DNA of 64,000 bases, taken from Marsupella aquatica. Lineage: Eukaryota; Marchantiophyta. A model generated the notes under the pieces. It did not search any database. It saw nothing but the letters and a program-made list of their open reading frames with translations, and was not told where the DNA came from. The position numbers were made by a program, and so were the translations under genes. Below are positions 49,354-58,755 of the stretch, one piece after another (within the stretch, counting starts at the first letter, position 1; each line of letters begins with the position of its first letter). The stretch spans positions 9,610,001 through 9,674,000 of the forward strand of contig OZ316892.1 in NCBI GenBank assembly GCA_973895155.1. The letters are read 5' to 3'.

Positions 49354-51219
49354 CTACTTGTGATGCAATTGCAAAACCTGCAATATGTCACGGTGTCTAG
49401 AGAAACTCTCCAAAGGAATCACTTTGGTAAATGCGTCAGCCGGGTTGAGTTTACCATCAATCTTGACTAGCTCAAACAAATTATCAGACACAGCCTGCCT
49501 GATAAAATGGTACCTGACGTCAATGTGCTTCACTCTGCTGTCCATCACCTGGTTCACAGCAAGGTGGAGCGCACTTTGACTATCACAATGGAGCTTCACA
49601 TTCCCCTGTGGCAATCCCATTTCAGTGATAAGTCTATCCAACCAAATCGCTTCCTTTGCTGCTTCCGCAGCTGCAACATACTCCGCTTCTGTAGTAGACT
49701 GAGCAATACACTTCTGCAAAGTAGACCTCCAACTTATGCATCCACCGCCAAGTGTGAACACGTATCCTGTTGTTGATCTCCTTCGGTCCAAATCTTGTCC
49801 ATAGTCAGAATCTACATAGCCAATCAATGATCTAGCATTCTTTGCATTCGCATCAAATAAAAGACCATGATCCACGGTACCCTTCAAGTACCTGATAATC
49901 CACTTCATTGCTTCCCAGTGTACCTTCCCTGGATTCGACATGTACCTGCTCACCTTGCCCATAGCCACGGCAAGATCAGGTCTAGTGCAAGTCATCAAAT
50001 ACATGAGACTCCCCACTGCCTTGTCATATGGAACCTTTGACATCAACCCCTTCTCTGTGTCATCCGTAGGACAGAACGCTGATGATAACTTGAAGTGTGG
50101 AGCCAACGGGGTACTTACTGGCTTGCTATTCTCCATGTTGAACCTTGCAATTACCTTCCTCGCATAACTGCTCTGCGTCAACCATAGCTTGCCAGCCTCC
50201 AAGTCCCTAGTGATCTCCATACCCAAAATCCTCTTAGCTGGCCTTAAGTCCTTCATCTTAAACTCTGCACTAAGCAGTGCCTTGAGCTTAACAATCTCAG
50301 ACCTATCCTTGGCTGCAATTAGCATGTCATCCACATAAAGTACTAAAACAATGAACCCAAAGACAACATTCTTCACCGGTTTCAAATACACACAAGGGTC
50401 AAATACACTTCTGTGAAAACCTTGTGACCGAATCCAATCGTCAAACCGCTTGTTCCACTGTCTTGGTGACTGCTTCAACCCATACAAGGATTTCAGCAAT
50501 CTGCAAACCAATTCCTCCTGTCCTCTCTTCACAAAACCTAGCGGTTGTCTCATGAAGATCACCTCTTCCAATGTGCCATAGAGGAAAGCTGTGACAACAT
50601 CCATTTGATCTAGGAGCAGACCAAACATTACAACAAGTACACACAATAGTCGTATTGTAGAGTACTTAGCAACTGGTGAGAAGACCTCATTGTAATCTAC
50701 ACCTTTCTCTTGTGTGAATCCCTTTGCTACCAATCTAGCCTTGTAGACCTTCGATCCACCTCCTATGGAATTATCCTTCAGCTTGTAAATCCACTTGCTG
50801 TCCACCACTTGCTGACCCTTAGGCAGCTTAACAAGCTCCCAAGTTTTGTTGTCCTTTAGTGACTGCATCTCCGTTTGCATTGCTGCAGTCCACTTCTGCT
50901 TCTCCTTTGAAGCACTTGCCTCATGAAATGAAGAAGGTTCTCCTTCTTCCAAAATTAACGCATCACCCTCATCATCAGCTGTAAAATCATCCTCTTGCAG
51001 TTGAGATGAATCAACCCACTGTCCATACCTTGGTGGAGCGCGTACAGTGCGACCAGATGTTCTTCTAGCCGATGACTCCGGTTGATCTGCGTGTGCTGGT
51101 ACAATTTGAAGCTCAACAGCATCCACTTGCTGCTCACCAGCATCAACAAACTCCTCTGGTTCCTCTGGCACAGGAACCAGCTCCATAATTGGAGCAACTC
51201 CTTCTCTCCGGTCATGCAC
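49354..51219 (-). pseudogene. Copia pol, reverse transcriptase and RNase H part
   Basis: An uninterrupted 621-codon frame that truly continues upstream to the inversion junction near 51285, where the frame is cut from its gag-integrase half. The reverse transcriptase core shows KWIYKLKDN, KARLVAKGFTQEKGVDY, VVTAFLYGTLEEVIFMRQP, LYGLKQSPRQWNKRFD and catalytic LYVDDMLIA. RNase H shows GYVDSDYGQDLDRRRSTTGY, STTEAEYVAAAEAAKEAIWL and HCDSQSAL. The remaining frame shows no stop. It is a pseudogene only because its start and upstream domains have been inverted away. Confidence 0.95.
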
Positions 51220-51285
51220 CTCATAACCAATCTCCCCCTCAACGAGATCCGGGATAGGAGATTTTCCTTTGTCAGTACGGGAGAC

Positions 51286-51430
51286 CCGACGGGCTTAGAG
51301 TTCAGTAAAGCTCTCTTGTGTGTTCCCGTGGACGTAGCCTCAAGGAGGTGAACCACGTATCTCTTGTGTCGACTATTGTGCGTTGGATGGTTCATGGGCT
51401 TGCCGTTGCGATCGTCGTCTATGCTCAACA
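51286..51430 (+). repeat. Internal 145-bp LTR 3'-end fragment, inverted
   Basis: The + strand reads CCGACGGGCTTAGAGTTCAG...ATGCTCAACA, the last 145 bases of the LTR in the orientation opposite to the outer LTRs. It passes directly into a primer-binding site. Its left edge abuts - strand pol sequence at a GG microhomology. Confidence 0.95.
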
Positions 51431-51444
51431 ATTGGTATCAGAGC
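51431..51444 (+). other. Primer-binding site of the inverted part
   Basis: ATTGGTATCAGAGC follows the LTR end. TGGTATCAGAGC is the usual plant copia primer site, complementary to initiator tRNA-Met. Confidence 0.9.
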
Positions 51445-52585
51445 ATGCTTGGGAGGTGACGTGTGTTCGTGACGGGATTTCATGACGGTTTTTCCAGCGT
51501 TGAGTGTTGGTGGATTTTCCAAAGTTCCATCGCATGGAACTTGGAGTTTATGGGCTCAACGGATAGATCAGGGCAAGAGTTTTCTAACGGTGTGAAGAAA
51601 TCGTTGAACGGAGCTCGTGGTGCAGAGAGATCTAAGTTTTCGTCGTTCTGGATTTTGTGAAGAAAGTTGGCAATCGACTCGGAGGGAGAAGCGTCAAGTG
51701 TTTTGACTCAACGGAGAGATTGAGGCAAGATGATTGTTTTTGAGTCCGGGATTGGCTCTTTGATGCAAAGAGGAAGGCTAAGCAAAATCAATTACCTTGT
51801 TGGACTTGGTGACGGCACCAAGTGCAATTGATCAACATTCGTTGTTGACAAGGTACCATTTTTTTCTCTTTGAAAAACTGATTCGAAATTGGCTATGGCA
51901 ATTGAGAGAAATCTGTCATCTTTACCAATTTTTTTCTCCCTCGTTCTTTCCTCGTTTTGAGTGCTTCTTATATCGATCTTCATCGCCTCGGAGTCTAGTT
52001 TCCAAATCTAAAATCGGATCTTGATTTCGTCAAAACCCGAGTGAGATATCTTGCGTTTGGTGTCGAGGGGTACATTCTGCCGTGTGTATTTTCTGCGCGC
52101 GCGACCAGATTTCGACGACGAAGGGTGGTAGGGGGTTTTGGGGGTTCGAGGACACATGTCAGCCCCTCGATTGTTCTTCCAAAATTCCCATAGGGCCTGT
52201 ACAAGGGTCATAGAATATTCCAAAAAAACCAGAGAGCTATTTTTTGACCGTTCGACAAAGATTTCATCCGCCGAACGGTAACTTTTTTGGTTATTTTTCG
52301 GCGAGGTCGTAGCCATTGAAGTTGGCAATGCAGCGCACCAATCACATCGCAATTCCGACAACGGGTTGTACTTGGTATTTCGGTTATTCCCTGAGGTGGT
52401 CAAAACGGGGGAGTTTCCCAAGGTTTTACCCACCTCGACCGAAATTTGAATAACTTTTCCGTAAAATTTCGATTTTGATTTCGGTTTTCAGTATTGGACT
52501 CCTAGCTTTGTGGGCTACGCGGCGGTGTTGAGTTTCGAGTTTTTTGAGAAGTTGTAAAAAATAACATTTTTTGTGACTTTCTCAT
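51445..52585 (+). other. Copia 5' untranslated leader (inverted part)
   Basis: The stretch lies between the primer-binding site and the gag ATG at 52586. No coding sequence is seen. It would carry packaging signals in the intact element. Confidence 0.7.
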
Positions 52586-55006
52586 ATGAGTGATTCGGAG
52601 GAGTTTTTCGAAGACGTGGAACTTGAAGCACGAGGATCACCGCAGAGGTTTCAGGGGCAGAGAGAGGAGCAGGAGGAAGAGCACGTGAGACCGATACCAT
52701 CACCGGTGCGGCGTGTGGTGGAGGAAGCAGTACTACTACCGGAGCTCACGGTAAAGAAGAAGATGGGGACTTTCAAGCTTGGGGGACCCAAGTATGAAGT
52801 GGCAAAGTATGATGGGCGCTCTGACTACTTGCTATGGGAGAAGCAGGTGAAGGGAGTGCTTTATGCATCAGGGATGGGCCAACTGCTGAGCCCTCGTGAA
52901 GACGATGTTGATGAGAAACAATGAGACCGCATGCAGGAGCAGGGAGTGTGGTGTGTTACACTCTATCTCATGCCTCCCATCATCAAGCAGTTGGGTGCAC
53001 ATAAGGATTGCATGTCCTTGTTTGCGGAATTGCAGAGCAAGTATCACCGCAAGGAGTTGTCGAACCGGCTCTACACTTCCTACAAACTGATGAGTTTCAG
53101 GATGAAGGAATCTGGTACGAAGTTGCAAGACCATGTGGATGCTTTCAACGACATGGTCGTTGACTTGGAAAACCTTGGGGAGACTTTGAATGATGAGACG
53201 AAGGCTCTGCAGCTTCTTAGTTCATTGCCTCCATCTTACCAGTCCCTATCACGAGTGTTGTTGCATCGTGATAGGGATACCATTTCATACAATGACGTGG
53301 TAAGTTCTCTGCTTAGTGATGATCTTCAGCAGAAGATGCACATCACGTCACAGCCTTCATCATCTGGTGCTGCCCTCAATGTTAACCGTGGGAGGAGTAT
53401 GCAGCGACCAACTGGGGACCGTAAAACCCAGTTTAGATCTAAATCCAGATCTAAGTCCAAGAGTAAATCCCCTCAGAGGAGGCAGGTGACATGTTGGAAG
53501 TGCAACCAAGTTGGACACTTCAAGCGAGACTGTAAGGGAAAGGCAGCGGAAACTTCATCGGCAAATGTGGCTAGGGCTGATGGAGAAGCTGATTTACTCA
53601 ATGATGAGTATGTTTTATGAAGCCGGGGGTATGCCCTGTGCACGTCATCTAGGAGAGCAGATGATGTGTGGATTCTTGATTGTGCTTGCTCTTTTCATAT
53701 TTGTTACATTCGTGAGTTTTTCAGTTCTTACTCTGTTTCAAACGGTTCAGTTCTGATGGGAAATGATCACTCCTGTCAAATTGAGGGAATTGGGTCTGTG
53801 AAGATTCAAATGTTTGATGGCGCTGTGCGCACAGTGTCCGGAGTCAGGTATGTACCTGGCATGCGTAAGAATCTGATTTCACTCGGTGTGTTGGATTCAA
53901 ATGGTCATCAATGGAGCGTTATTGATGGTGAACTTCAAGTCAGGTCGGGAGAGACAGTGATTTTGAAGGGGAGTAGACAAAAGAATTTGTATGTGTTACA
54001 GGGCAATACTGTATGTGGAGAGGCCAATGTAACCAAGTCTCACGAGGAGATGACTCAACTGTGGCATTCACGGCTAGGCCACATGAGTGAGAAGGGTTTG
54101 GCTATCTTACGGAAGAATGGACTCATTTCTGATTTGCAATCTTGTAAATTAGAGTTTTGTGAGCATTGCATTCTTGGAAAGCAGCATCGTCGTGCTTTTG
54201 GTATTGGAACTCATCGTTCCAAAGCGGTTCTTGAGTACATACATAGTGACGTGTGGGGTCCATCCCTGACTCCCTCACACTCTGGAAAGTTATACTATGT
54301 ATCATTTATTGATGATTACTCAAGATTTGTGTGGATTTATTTTATGACGCATAAGTCTGATGTCTTGTCCATTTTTAAGAAGTGGAAGGCCCAGGTGGAG
54401 AATCAGACTGGAAACACGATCAAGTGTTTGGATACAAGGGTGAAGAGTCTGAGGTCAGACAACGGCGGGGAGTACACTTCAATGGAATTTGAAGAGTACT
54501 GTTCAGAACAGGGGATAACTCGCCATCTCACCACAGTTTATACTCCGCAGCAGAATGGTGTCGCTGAGAGGCTCAATCGGACACTGTTGGAGCGGTCACG
54601 GAGTATGTTGAGCCAATCAGGTTTACCACAAGAATTTTGGGCAGAAGCTGTCAATACCGCAGCTTATTTGGTAAATCTTTCTCCTTCTAGTGCTATCAAT
54701 TTCAAAACGCCGTTTGAGATGCGCTATAAGCGGCAAGCAGACTATCATGGCTTGGTAATTTTTGGAAGTGATGCATATGCTCTCACACCAAAGCAGAATA
54801 GGACCAAGTTGGATCCTACCTCCAGGAAATGTGTTTTTCTTGGGTACCAGAGTGGTGTGAAAGCCTATAGGCTATGGGATCCTATTGCTTGTAAGCTCGT
54901 TGTCAGTAGGGATGTTTCCTTCAATGAATCCAGATTATTGAAGGAGGGGGAGAATACTCAGGTCTCCCGTACTGACAACGAGCTTACAAGCAATAGGATC
55001 CCATAG
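52586..55006 (+). pseudogene. Copia gag, protease and integrase part (inverted)
   Basis: One reading frame from ATG 52586 is interrupted by two in-frame TGA stops (52922-52924 and 53618-53620). Gag has a CCHC knuckle (CWKCNQVGHFKRDC) after a Ser/Arg/Lys-rich stretch. The protease site reads LDCACSFH, with Cys where D-S/T-G/A is usual. Integrase has the zinc-binding HSRLGH...CEHC and catalytic residues in YIHSDVWGP, RSDNGGEY and the Glu of GVAERLNRTLLE. Native coding ends at the breakpoint near 54976. The frame then runs into snap-back DNA and stops at 55004-55006. Both TGA codons could come from CGA by CpG deamination (inference). Confidence 0.93.
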
Positions 55007-55035
55007 CCTATAGGCTTTCACACCGCTCTGATACC
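54843..55035. repeat. Perfect 55-bp snap-back hairpin at the inversion junction
   Basis: 54854-54908 (GGTGTGAAAGCC...TTGTCAGTA) and 54970-55024 are exact reverse complements over 55 bp with a 61-bp loop. Pairing continues imperfectly outward, since GGTACCAGAGT (54843-54853) faces the primer-binding site GGTATCAGAGC. The right arm is an extra copy of integrase-region DNA. Confidence 0.97.
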
Positions 55036-55038
55036 AAT
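55025..55038 (-). other. Primer-binding site of the outer element
   Basis: The - strand reads ATTGGTATCAGAGC directly after the 5' LTR terminus. It is followed at once by the 55-bp snap-back copy instead of the normal leader. Confidence 0.92.
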
Positions 55039-55549
55039 TGTTGAGCATAGACGACGATCGCAACGGCAAGCCCATGAACCATCTAACGCACAATAGTCGA
55101 CACAAGAGATACGTGGTTCACCTCCTTGAGGCTACGTCCACGGGAACACACAAGAGAGCTTTACTGAACTCTAAGCCCGTCGGCTATACCGAGTCTCCAC
55201 AGTGTAAGCTCTCCCTATCTCTCAAGTGGCTCCATAACAATGAGCCTTGGTTCTACCTCTCCAAGCACACATGCCTCTTATGATATAGTGTGCAACTTAG
55301 TTGTACCTAACCACATAGTTGTACCTAACCACATAGTTGTACCTAACCACATAGTTGTACCTAACCACATAGTTGTACCTAATCACGTAGTTGTACCTAA
55401 CCACATAGTTGTACCTAATCACGTAGTTGTACCTAACCACATAGTTGTACCTAATCACATAGTTGTACCTAACCACGTAGTTGTACCAACCCACGTTGTT
55501 GTACCAACCACGTCATACCTAACCTAGACGTAAGAGTAAATACCCAACA
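55039..55549 (-). repeat. Copia 5' LTR, 511 bp
   Basis: Same termini and sequence as the 3' LTR but 90 bp longer, exactly five extra 18-bp units (about 11.5 copies from 55300). Confidence 0.95.
55300..55515. repeat. 18-bp minisatellite inside the 5' LTR
   Basis: Twelve units of GTTGTACCTAACCACATA and variants start at 55300. It supplies all of the length difference between the two LTRs. Confidence 0.95.
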
Positions 55550-55554
55550 GCAGA
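55550..55554. repeat. Target-site duplication, right (GCAGA)
   Basis: GCAGA follows the LTR terminus and matches 48737-48741. Confidence 0.9.
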
Positions 55555-55805
55555 GAGCCTAGACTACACAAACCAGTCATCAAATTTTGTCCCTACCAAC
55601 TATGAATAATTAATTATTTGTTGCTTGGGGTACTTGTTACTAATAAATGTCTCTAGGGTATGGTAAAGGTCACTATATATGGTCCACCACCCCCGGGGAG
55701 ACGTAGAGAGCCTGGACTACACAAACCAGTCATCCATCAATCCCACCCATTGATTGATGGATGACTGGTTTGTGTAGTCCAGGCTCTCTATGTCTCCCCA
55801 ATCCT
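55555..55805. repeat. Foldback element/tandem repeat target of the copia insertion
   Basis: GAGCCTAGACTACACAAACC, then the block at 55590-55704 (a copy of 48607-48736), then a palindrome. The left arm (about 55695-55741, GGGGAGACGTAGAGAGCCTG) and right arm (about 55752-55800, ending CTCTCTATGTCTCCCC) are reverse complements over about 46 bp. Both arms contain the ACTACACAAACCAGTCATC word. Confidence 0.85.
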
Positions 55806-56491
55806 GGTTGCTCACCAATTGGTTTCTCCAAAACTCCTCCCCGCCTCTCCAACCTCCATGCCTCTAATCATACAATGCTGGGCCTTCAACTTTTCTCTCC
55901 ATCATATCCAATCATTCTAAGTCCAGTCTAGTAGTAGCACATACAACATTCATTAACGGTAGCAATGCCCCATTTAAGCCCTGCCAATAATCACACATCA
56001 AAATGTGGTAATATAAGGTGTGCACTCATTGATTTAAAGAAAATAACAAGGTTTATCATGGTACTAAGGGATGTCCACATAACAGCTCTCCATCATATCC
56101 AATCTTTCCATTGGTTATGGTCTGACAATGGCATATACAACACTTAATTAACGGTACCAATGCCCCATATCATATACTGTTTTAACATTGTTTTTGCAAA
56201 TGTCAACCTGTGTAAGATTTGATGTTAGGAATATTTTTTAATCTTGACCCTTCGATATCCCTAGACTGTTCTGGCAAATGGGGTTTTTTGGTGGAAAATT
56301 GGCTATTGATGTATAAAAAATCTATTGTAGCCAATTTTTGTCAAAAGTGGTTAATACTTTTTGAGTAGGTGTAATGTGGCAAAATTCTGCACCTAAAAAT
56401 ACGTTACCCCAGACCTTCAATGGCTATCTCGCTACAATAGTGGGTATACTGCAAACACAACTGTTCCTGTCAATAACAGTGCGGCTACGAC

Positions 56492-56690
56492 GCACAAACA
56501 CGATGTTCCCGGCTGCCCGCGCTAAAATAGCGAGGTATCGCAAACACAACTAGCCGCACAAACACTATGCTCCTGGCTGCCCCGCTAAAATAGCGAGGTA
56601 TCGCAAACACGACTAGCCGTGCAAACACTATGTTCCTGGCTGCCCTACTAAAATAGTGGGGTATTGCAAACACGACTAATCCTGTGCATT
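56492..56690. repeat. Three tandem copies of a 65-66-bp unit
   Basis: GCACAAACAC...GGCTGCCC...AAATAGCGAGGTATCGCAAACACGACTAG repeats three times with modest divergence. Translated on the - strand it gives a 62-codon repetitive frame (VFAIPRYFSGAARSIVFVRL), which is a by-product of the repeat. Confidence 0.85.
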
Positions 56691-57068
56691 GGCATAGCCA
56701 ACACCTCTCCTCCCAGTCTCAGTTGAGAAGAGATCCAGAGTAAATCCGGTTCCCTCTTACAAAAGGGACAGGTTGCCATTGCAATTTGCGTCGAGCCCTG
56801 CGGCTTCTGAGGGCTGTCCAATCCCTTCCCCCTCATTTGCGCCGTTGGTTTCTGGCCCGAGATGGTGTCACTGGTACACCGATCGCGTAGAGTAGAGTCA
56901 TTGGCACTCAGCCTGGTTTGGACTTGCCCTACAAATAGAGTCTTTAGAGGCCGTCAACCGGCAAGTCAGGACCGTCACGGCCCCGCCCCCGGTCCCAGCC
57001 CCAGAGTTCCTCACTTCACCCCCCTTCCCCTGGCCCCCGATCCCCCCGTAATTCCTGTCAGGAGAAGA

Positions 57069-57296
57069 GGTTACCGGTGTGTAACCATTTCTGCATGGGC
57101 CTGCTATAGTCATAATCTGCTGTCCTGAAAAGTCTAGGTGGTAACCTCTTTCCGGGCAGGAGTTACTTACGCTAGTGCAGGTCTGGGCTGGGGTTATAGA
57201 CTGTAACCTGCTCCCGGAATATTCAAAGAAACTTTCCTACTGCCATCTGTCAGCTTCTTTTCATTTTCCGGATGCAAGGTTACAGCCTAGTAACCC
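57069..57296. repeat. Set of GGTTAC/GTAACC palindromes
   Basis: GGTTACCGGTGTGTAACC (57069), GGTTATAGACTGTAACC (57193) and GGTTACAGCCTAGTAACC (57279) are each short inverted repeats, with a further GGTAACC...GTTAC at 57139-57166. Confidence 0.7.
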
Positions 57297-57827
57297 TGCA
57301 CCCAGGGTTGCATTACCCTATACTTTTTACTCCCCCGGTCCTTGCCTGAGTAGAACTGCGTTCCCCCCCCCGGCCCCCCCCGTTCCCCATCCCCCTGCCT
57401 CCTCCCTTTATGCACACTCCCGGCCCCGGCCCGGCCCACCCCCACCCGGGCAAGTGGGCAAGTTGCCCGTCAGTTCAAACCCGCAGTTCAAACCGGGGCA
57501 CTCAGGTACCCTCCTACTCTACTCTACTCTACTCTAGTGGTGGACTGTGCTACTGTCTTACATTCCTCGGCGCTTCGTCACGATGGTGCCTTTCTTCGTG
57601 TTCCCATCGTCGGACCATTGATTCGGGCGGATGCGTCGTGGACTTCTTGGACTCCGTGAAGGAATGTTTGCGACCCAGTCGGAGCGGATCCATTTCTCAT
57701 CAGTGGACTGATCTCGGACTTCCTTGCTTCGGCTCGCACTCGTGACGGTGGTGGCGTAGGTAAGCTGTGAGATTACGTACTTGCGAGGACGGCTGGAGAA
57801 TGGGGATTGGATTGGATTGAGGAAAGG

Positions 57828-57857
57828 CGTGAGTGAGTGAGTGAGTGAGTGAGTGAA
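57828..57857. repeat. GAGT tetranucleotide microsatellite
   Basis: About seven tandem GAGT units lie just before the leader duplication. Confidence 0.9.
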
Positions 57858-57891
57858 TGATTGTTTGCTTGTTTGATAGTTGCTGTACAGT

Positions 57892-58627
57892 ACGGTTCTC
57901 GAGAGGTTCTCTAATTCCATTCCATTCCTGTCGATTCTATTCCATTCGACGGTATTCCACTATTCCATTCCTCGCTCTGACATTTGCATCGTGTCTCCTG
58001 ATAATCGGTATAGGAGCGTAATAATGAGCCTGACTGGTTTGCTGGCAGGCAGGCTCGTTCGTGAGAGATTGATTCTTGTGAGTTAAGTTGAGAGGTGTCG
58101 TGTGTCGGAAGCGCTGCTGTTGTGGGGAGCTCTCTTTAGAGCGGCAGCATGTTTGTTGAGGTCGTGGTACAACAATGCAACGAGGACGACCAGAAGTACC
58201 ACTGAAACCTGCTTACTACTGAGACAGGAATGTGAACGCGAGGGTGACGAGTTTAGACGGTTCTCGAGAGGTTCTGTAATTCCATTGCATTTCATTCCTT
58301 CCATTCCATTCGACGGCATTTCATTCGTCGCTCTGACATTTGCATCGTATACTGATAATCAGTGTAGGACTCCGGACAGGAGCTTAATAATAAGCCTGAC
58401 TTGGCTTGCTTGTACGCAGGCAGGCAGACTCGCTCGTGAGAGATGATTCGACTCATGAGTTGAGTTGAGAGGTGTTGTGTCGGAAGCGCTGCTGTGAGTG
58501 AGCTCTCTTTAGAACGGCAGCATGTTTGTGGAGAGGTCGAGCCTACAACACTTCAACGAGGACGACCAGGAGTACCAGTGAAACCTGCTTACTACTGGAG
58601 CTGGAATGCGACCGCCAGGGTGACGAA
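57892..58627 (+). repeat. 365-bp tandem duplication in the 5' leader of the METTL13-type gene
   Basis: Copy one (57892-58251) and copy two (58257-58627) both start ACGGTTCTCGAGAGGTTCT. They share TGACATTTGCATCGT, GGAAGCGCTGCTG, GCGGCAGCATGTTTGT or ACGGCAGCATGTTTGT, AACGAGGACGACCAG and GAAACCTGCTTACTACTG. The copies have scattered indels. The repeat ends about 130 bp before the start codon. Confidence 0.92.
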
Positions 58628-58755
58628 GCATCACTATTATTATTATTCTTGCTGTGGGGGTGAGCGTCATCATCATCATCTCCACTTTTTGACATCGGCG
58701 TTTGATGAGAAGTCGGAATTTGCACTGAGAGTTCTTACTGAATGTATTGTTAAGA

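Larger units (their letters stand above)
48742..55549 (-). mobile_element. Ty1/copia LTR retrotransposon with internally inverted 5' half
   Basis: The outer frame is a normal - strand element: 5' LTR 55039-55549, primer-binding site 55025-55038, reverse transcriptase-RNase H 51219-49354, polypurine tract next to 49163, 3' LTR 48742-49162, and GCAGA duplications outside. Inside, gag, protease and integrase (52586-54976) lie on the opposite (+) strand. They are preceded by a second primer-binding site (51431-51444) and a 145-bp LTR fragment (51286-51430). The polyprotein is split at one point, and the bases GGTCTCCCGTACTGAC are present on both sides, so the content amounts to one element, not two. 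LTRs run TG...CA and are nearly identical outside their minisatellite, so insertion is recent. The rearranged copy cannot encode a functional polyprotein. Confidence 0.93.
55806..57891. other. Spacer and upstream region of the METTL13-type gene
   Basis: No protein family is recognised. It holds tandem repeats at 56492-56690, GGTTAC palindromes at 57069-57296, a TACTC run (57513-57536) and a GAGT run (57828-57857). The C-rich part around 56980-57480 may be promoter. Confidence 0.4.

Noticed and set aside
51431-51444. Fragment of a tRNA gene
   Set aside because: It is a 14-base primer-binding site next to an LTR, not a cloverleaf-forming gene.
55300-55515. Regular 18-bp repeats resembling a CRISPR array
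   Set aside because: The units are head to tail without spacers and lie inside an LTR; this is a minisatellite in a plant genome.
48742-55549. Two separate copia elements, one nested in the other in opposite orientation
   Set aside because: Each pol domain is present once, the break falls at the same GGTCTCCCGTACTGAC sequence on both sides, and only the outer LTRs have target duplications.
48742-55549. Autointegration of the copia cDNA into itself
   Set aside because: That would place a complete LTR terminus with a 5-bp duplication at the internal joint; here the internal LTR is cut at 145 bp and the other joint is a snap-back copy.
56485-56673. Repetitive 62-codon - strand frame
   Set aside because: It is simply the translation of a 65-66-bp tandem DNA repeat.
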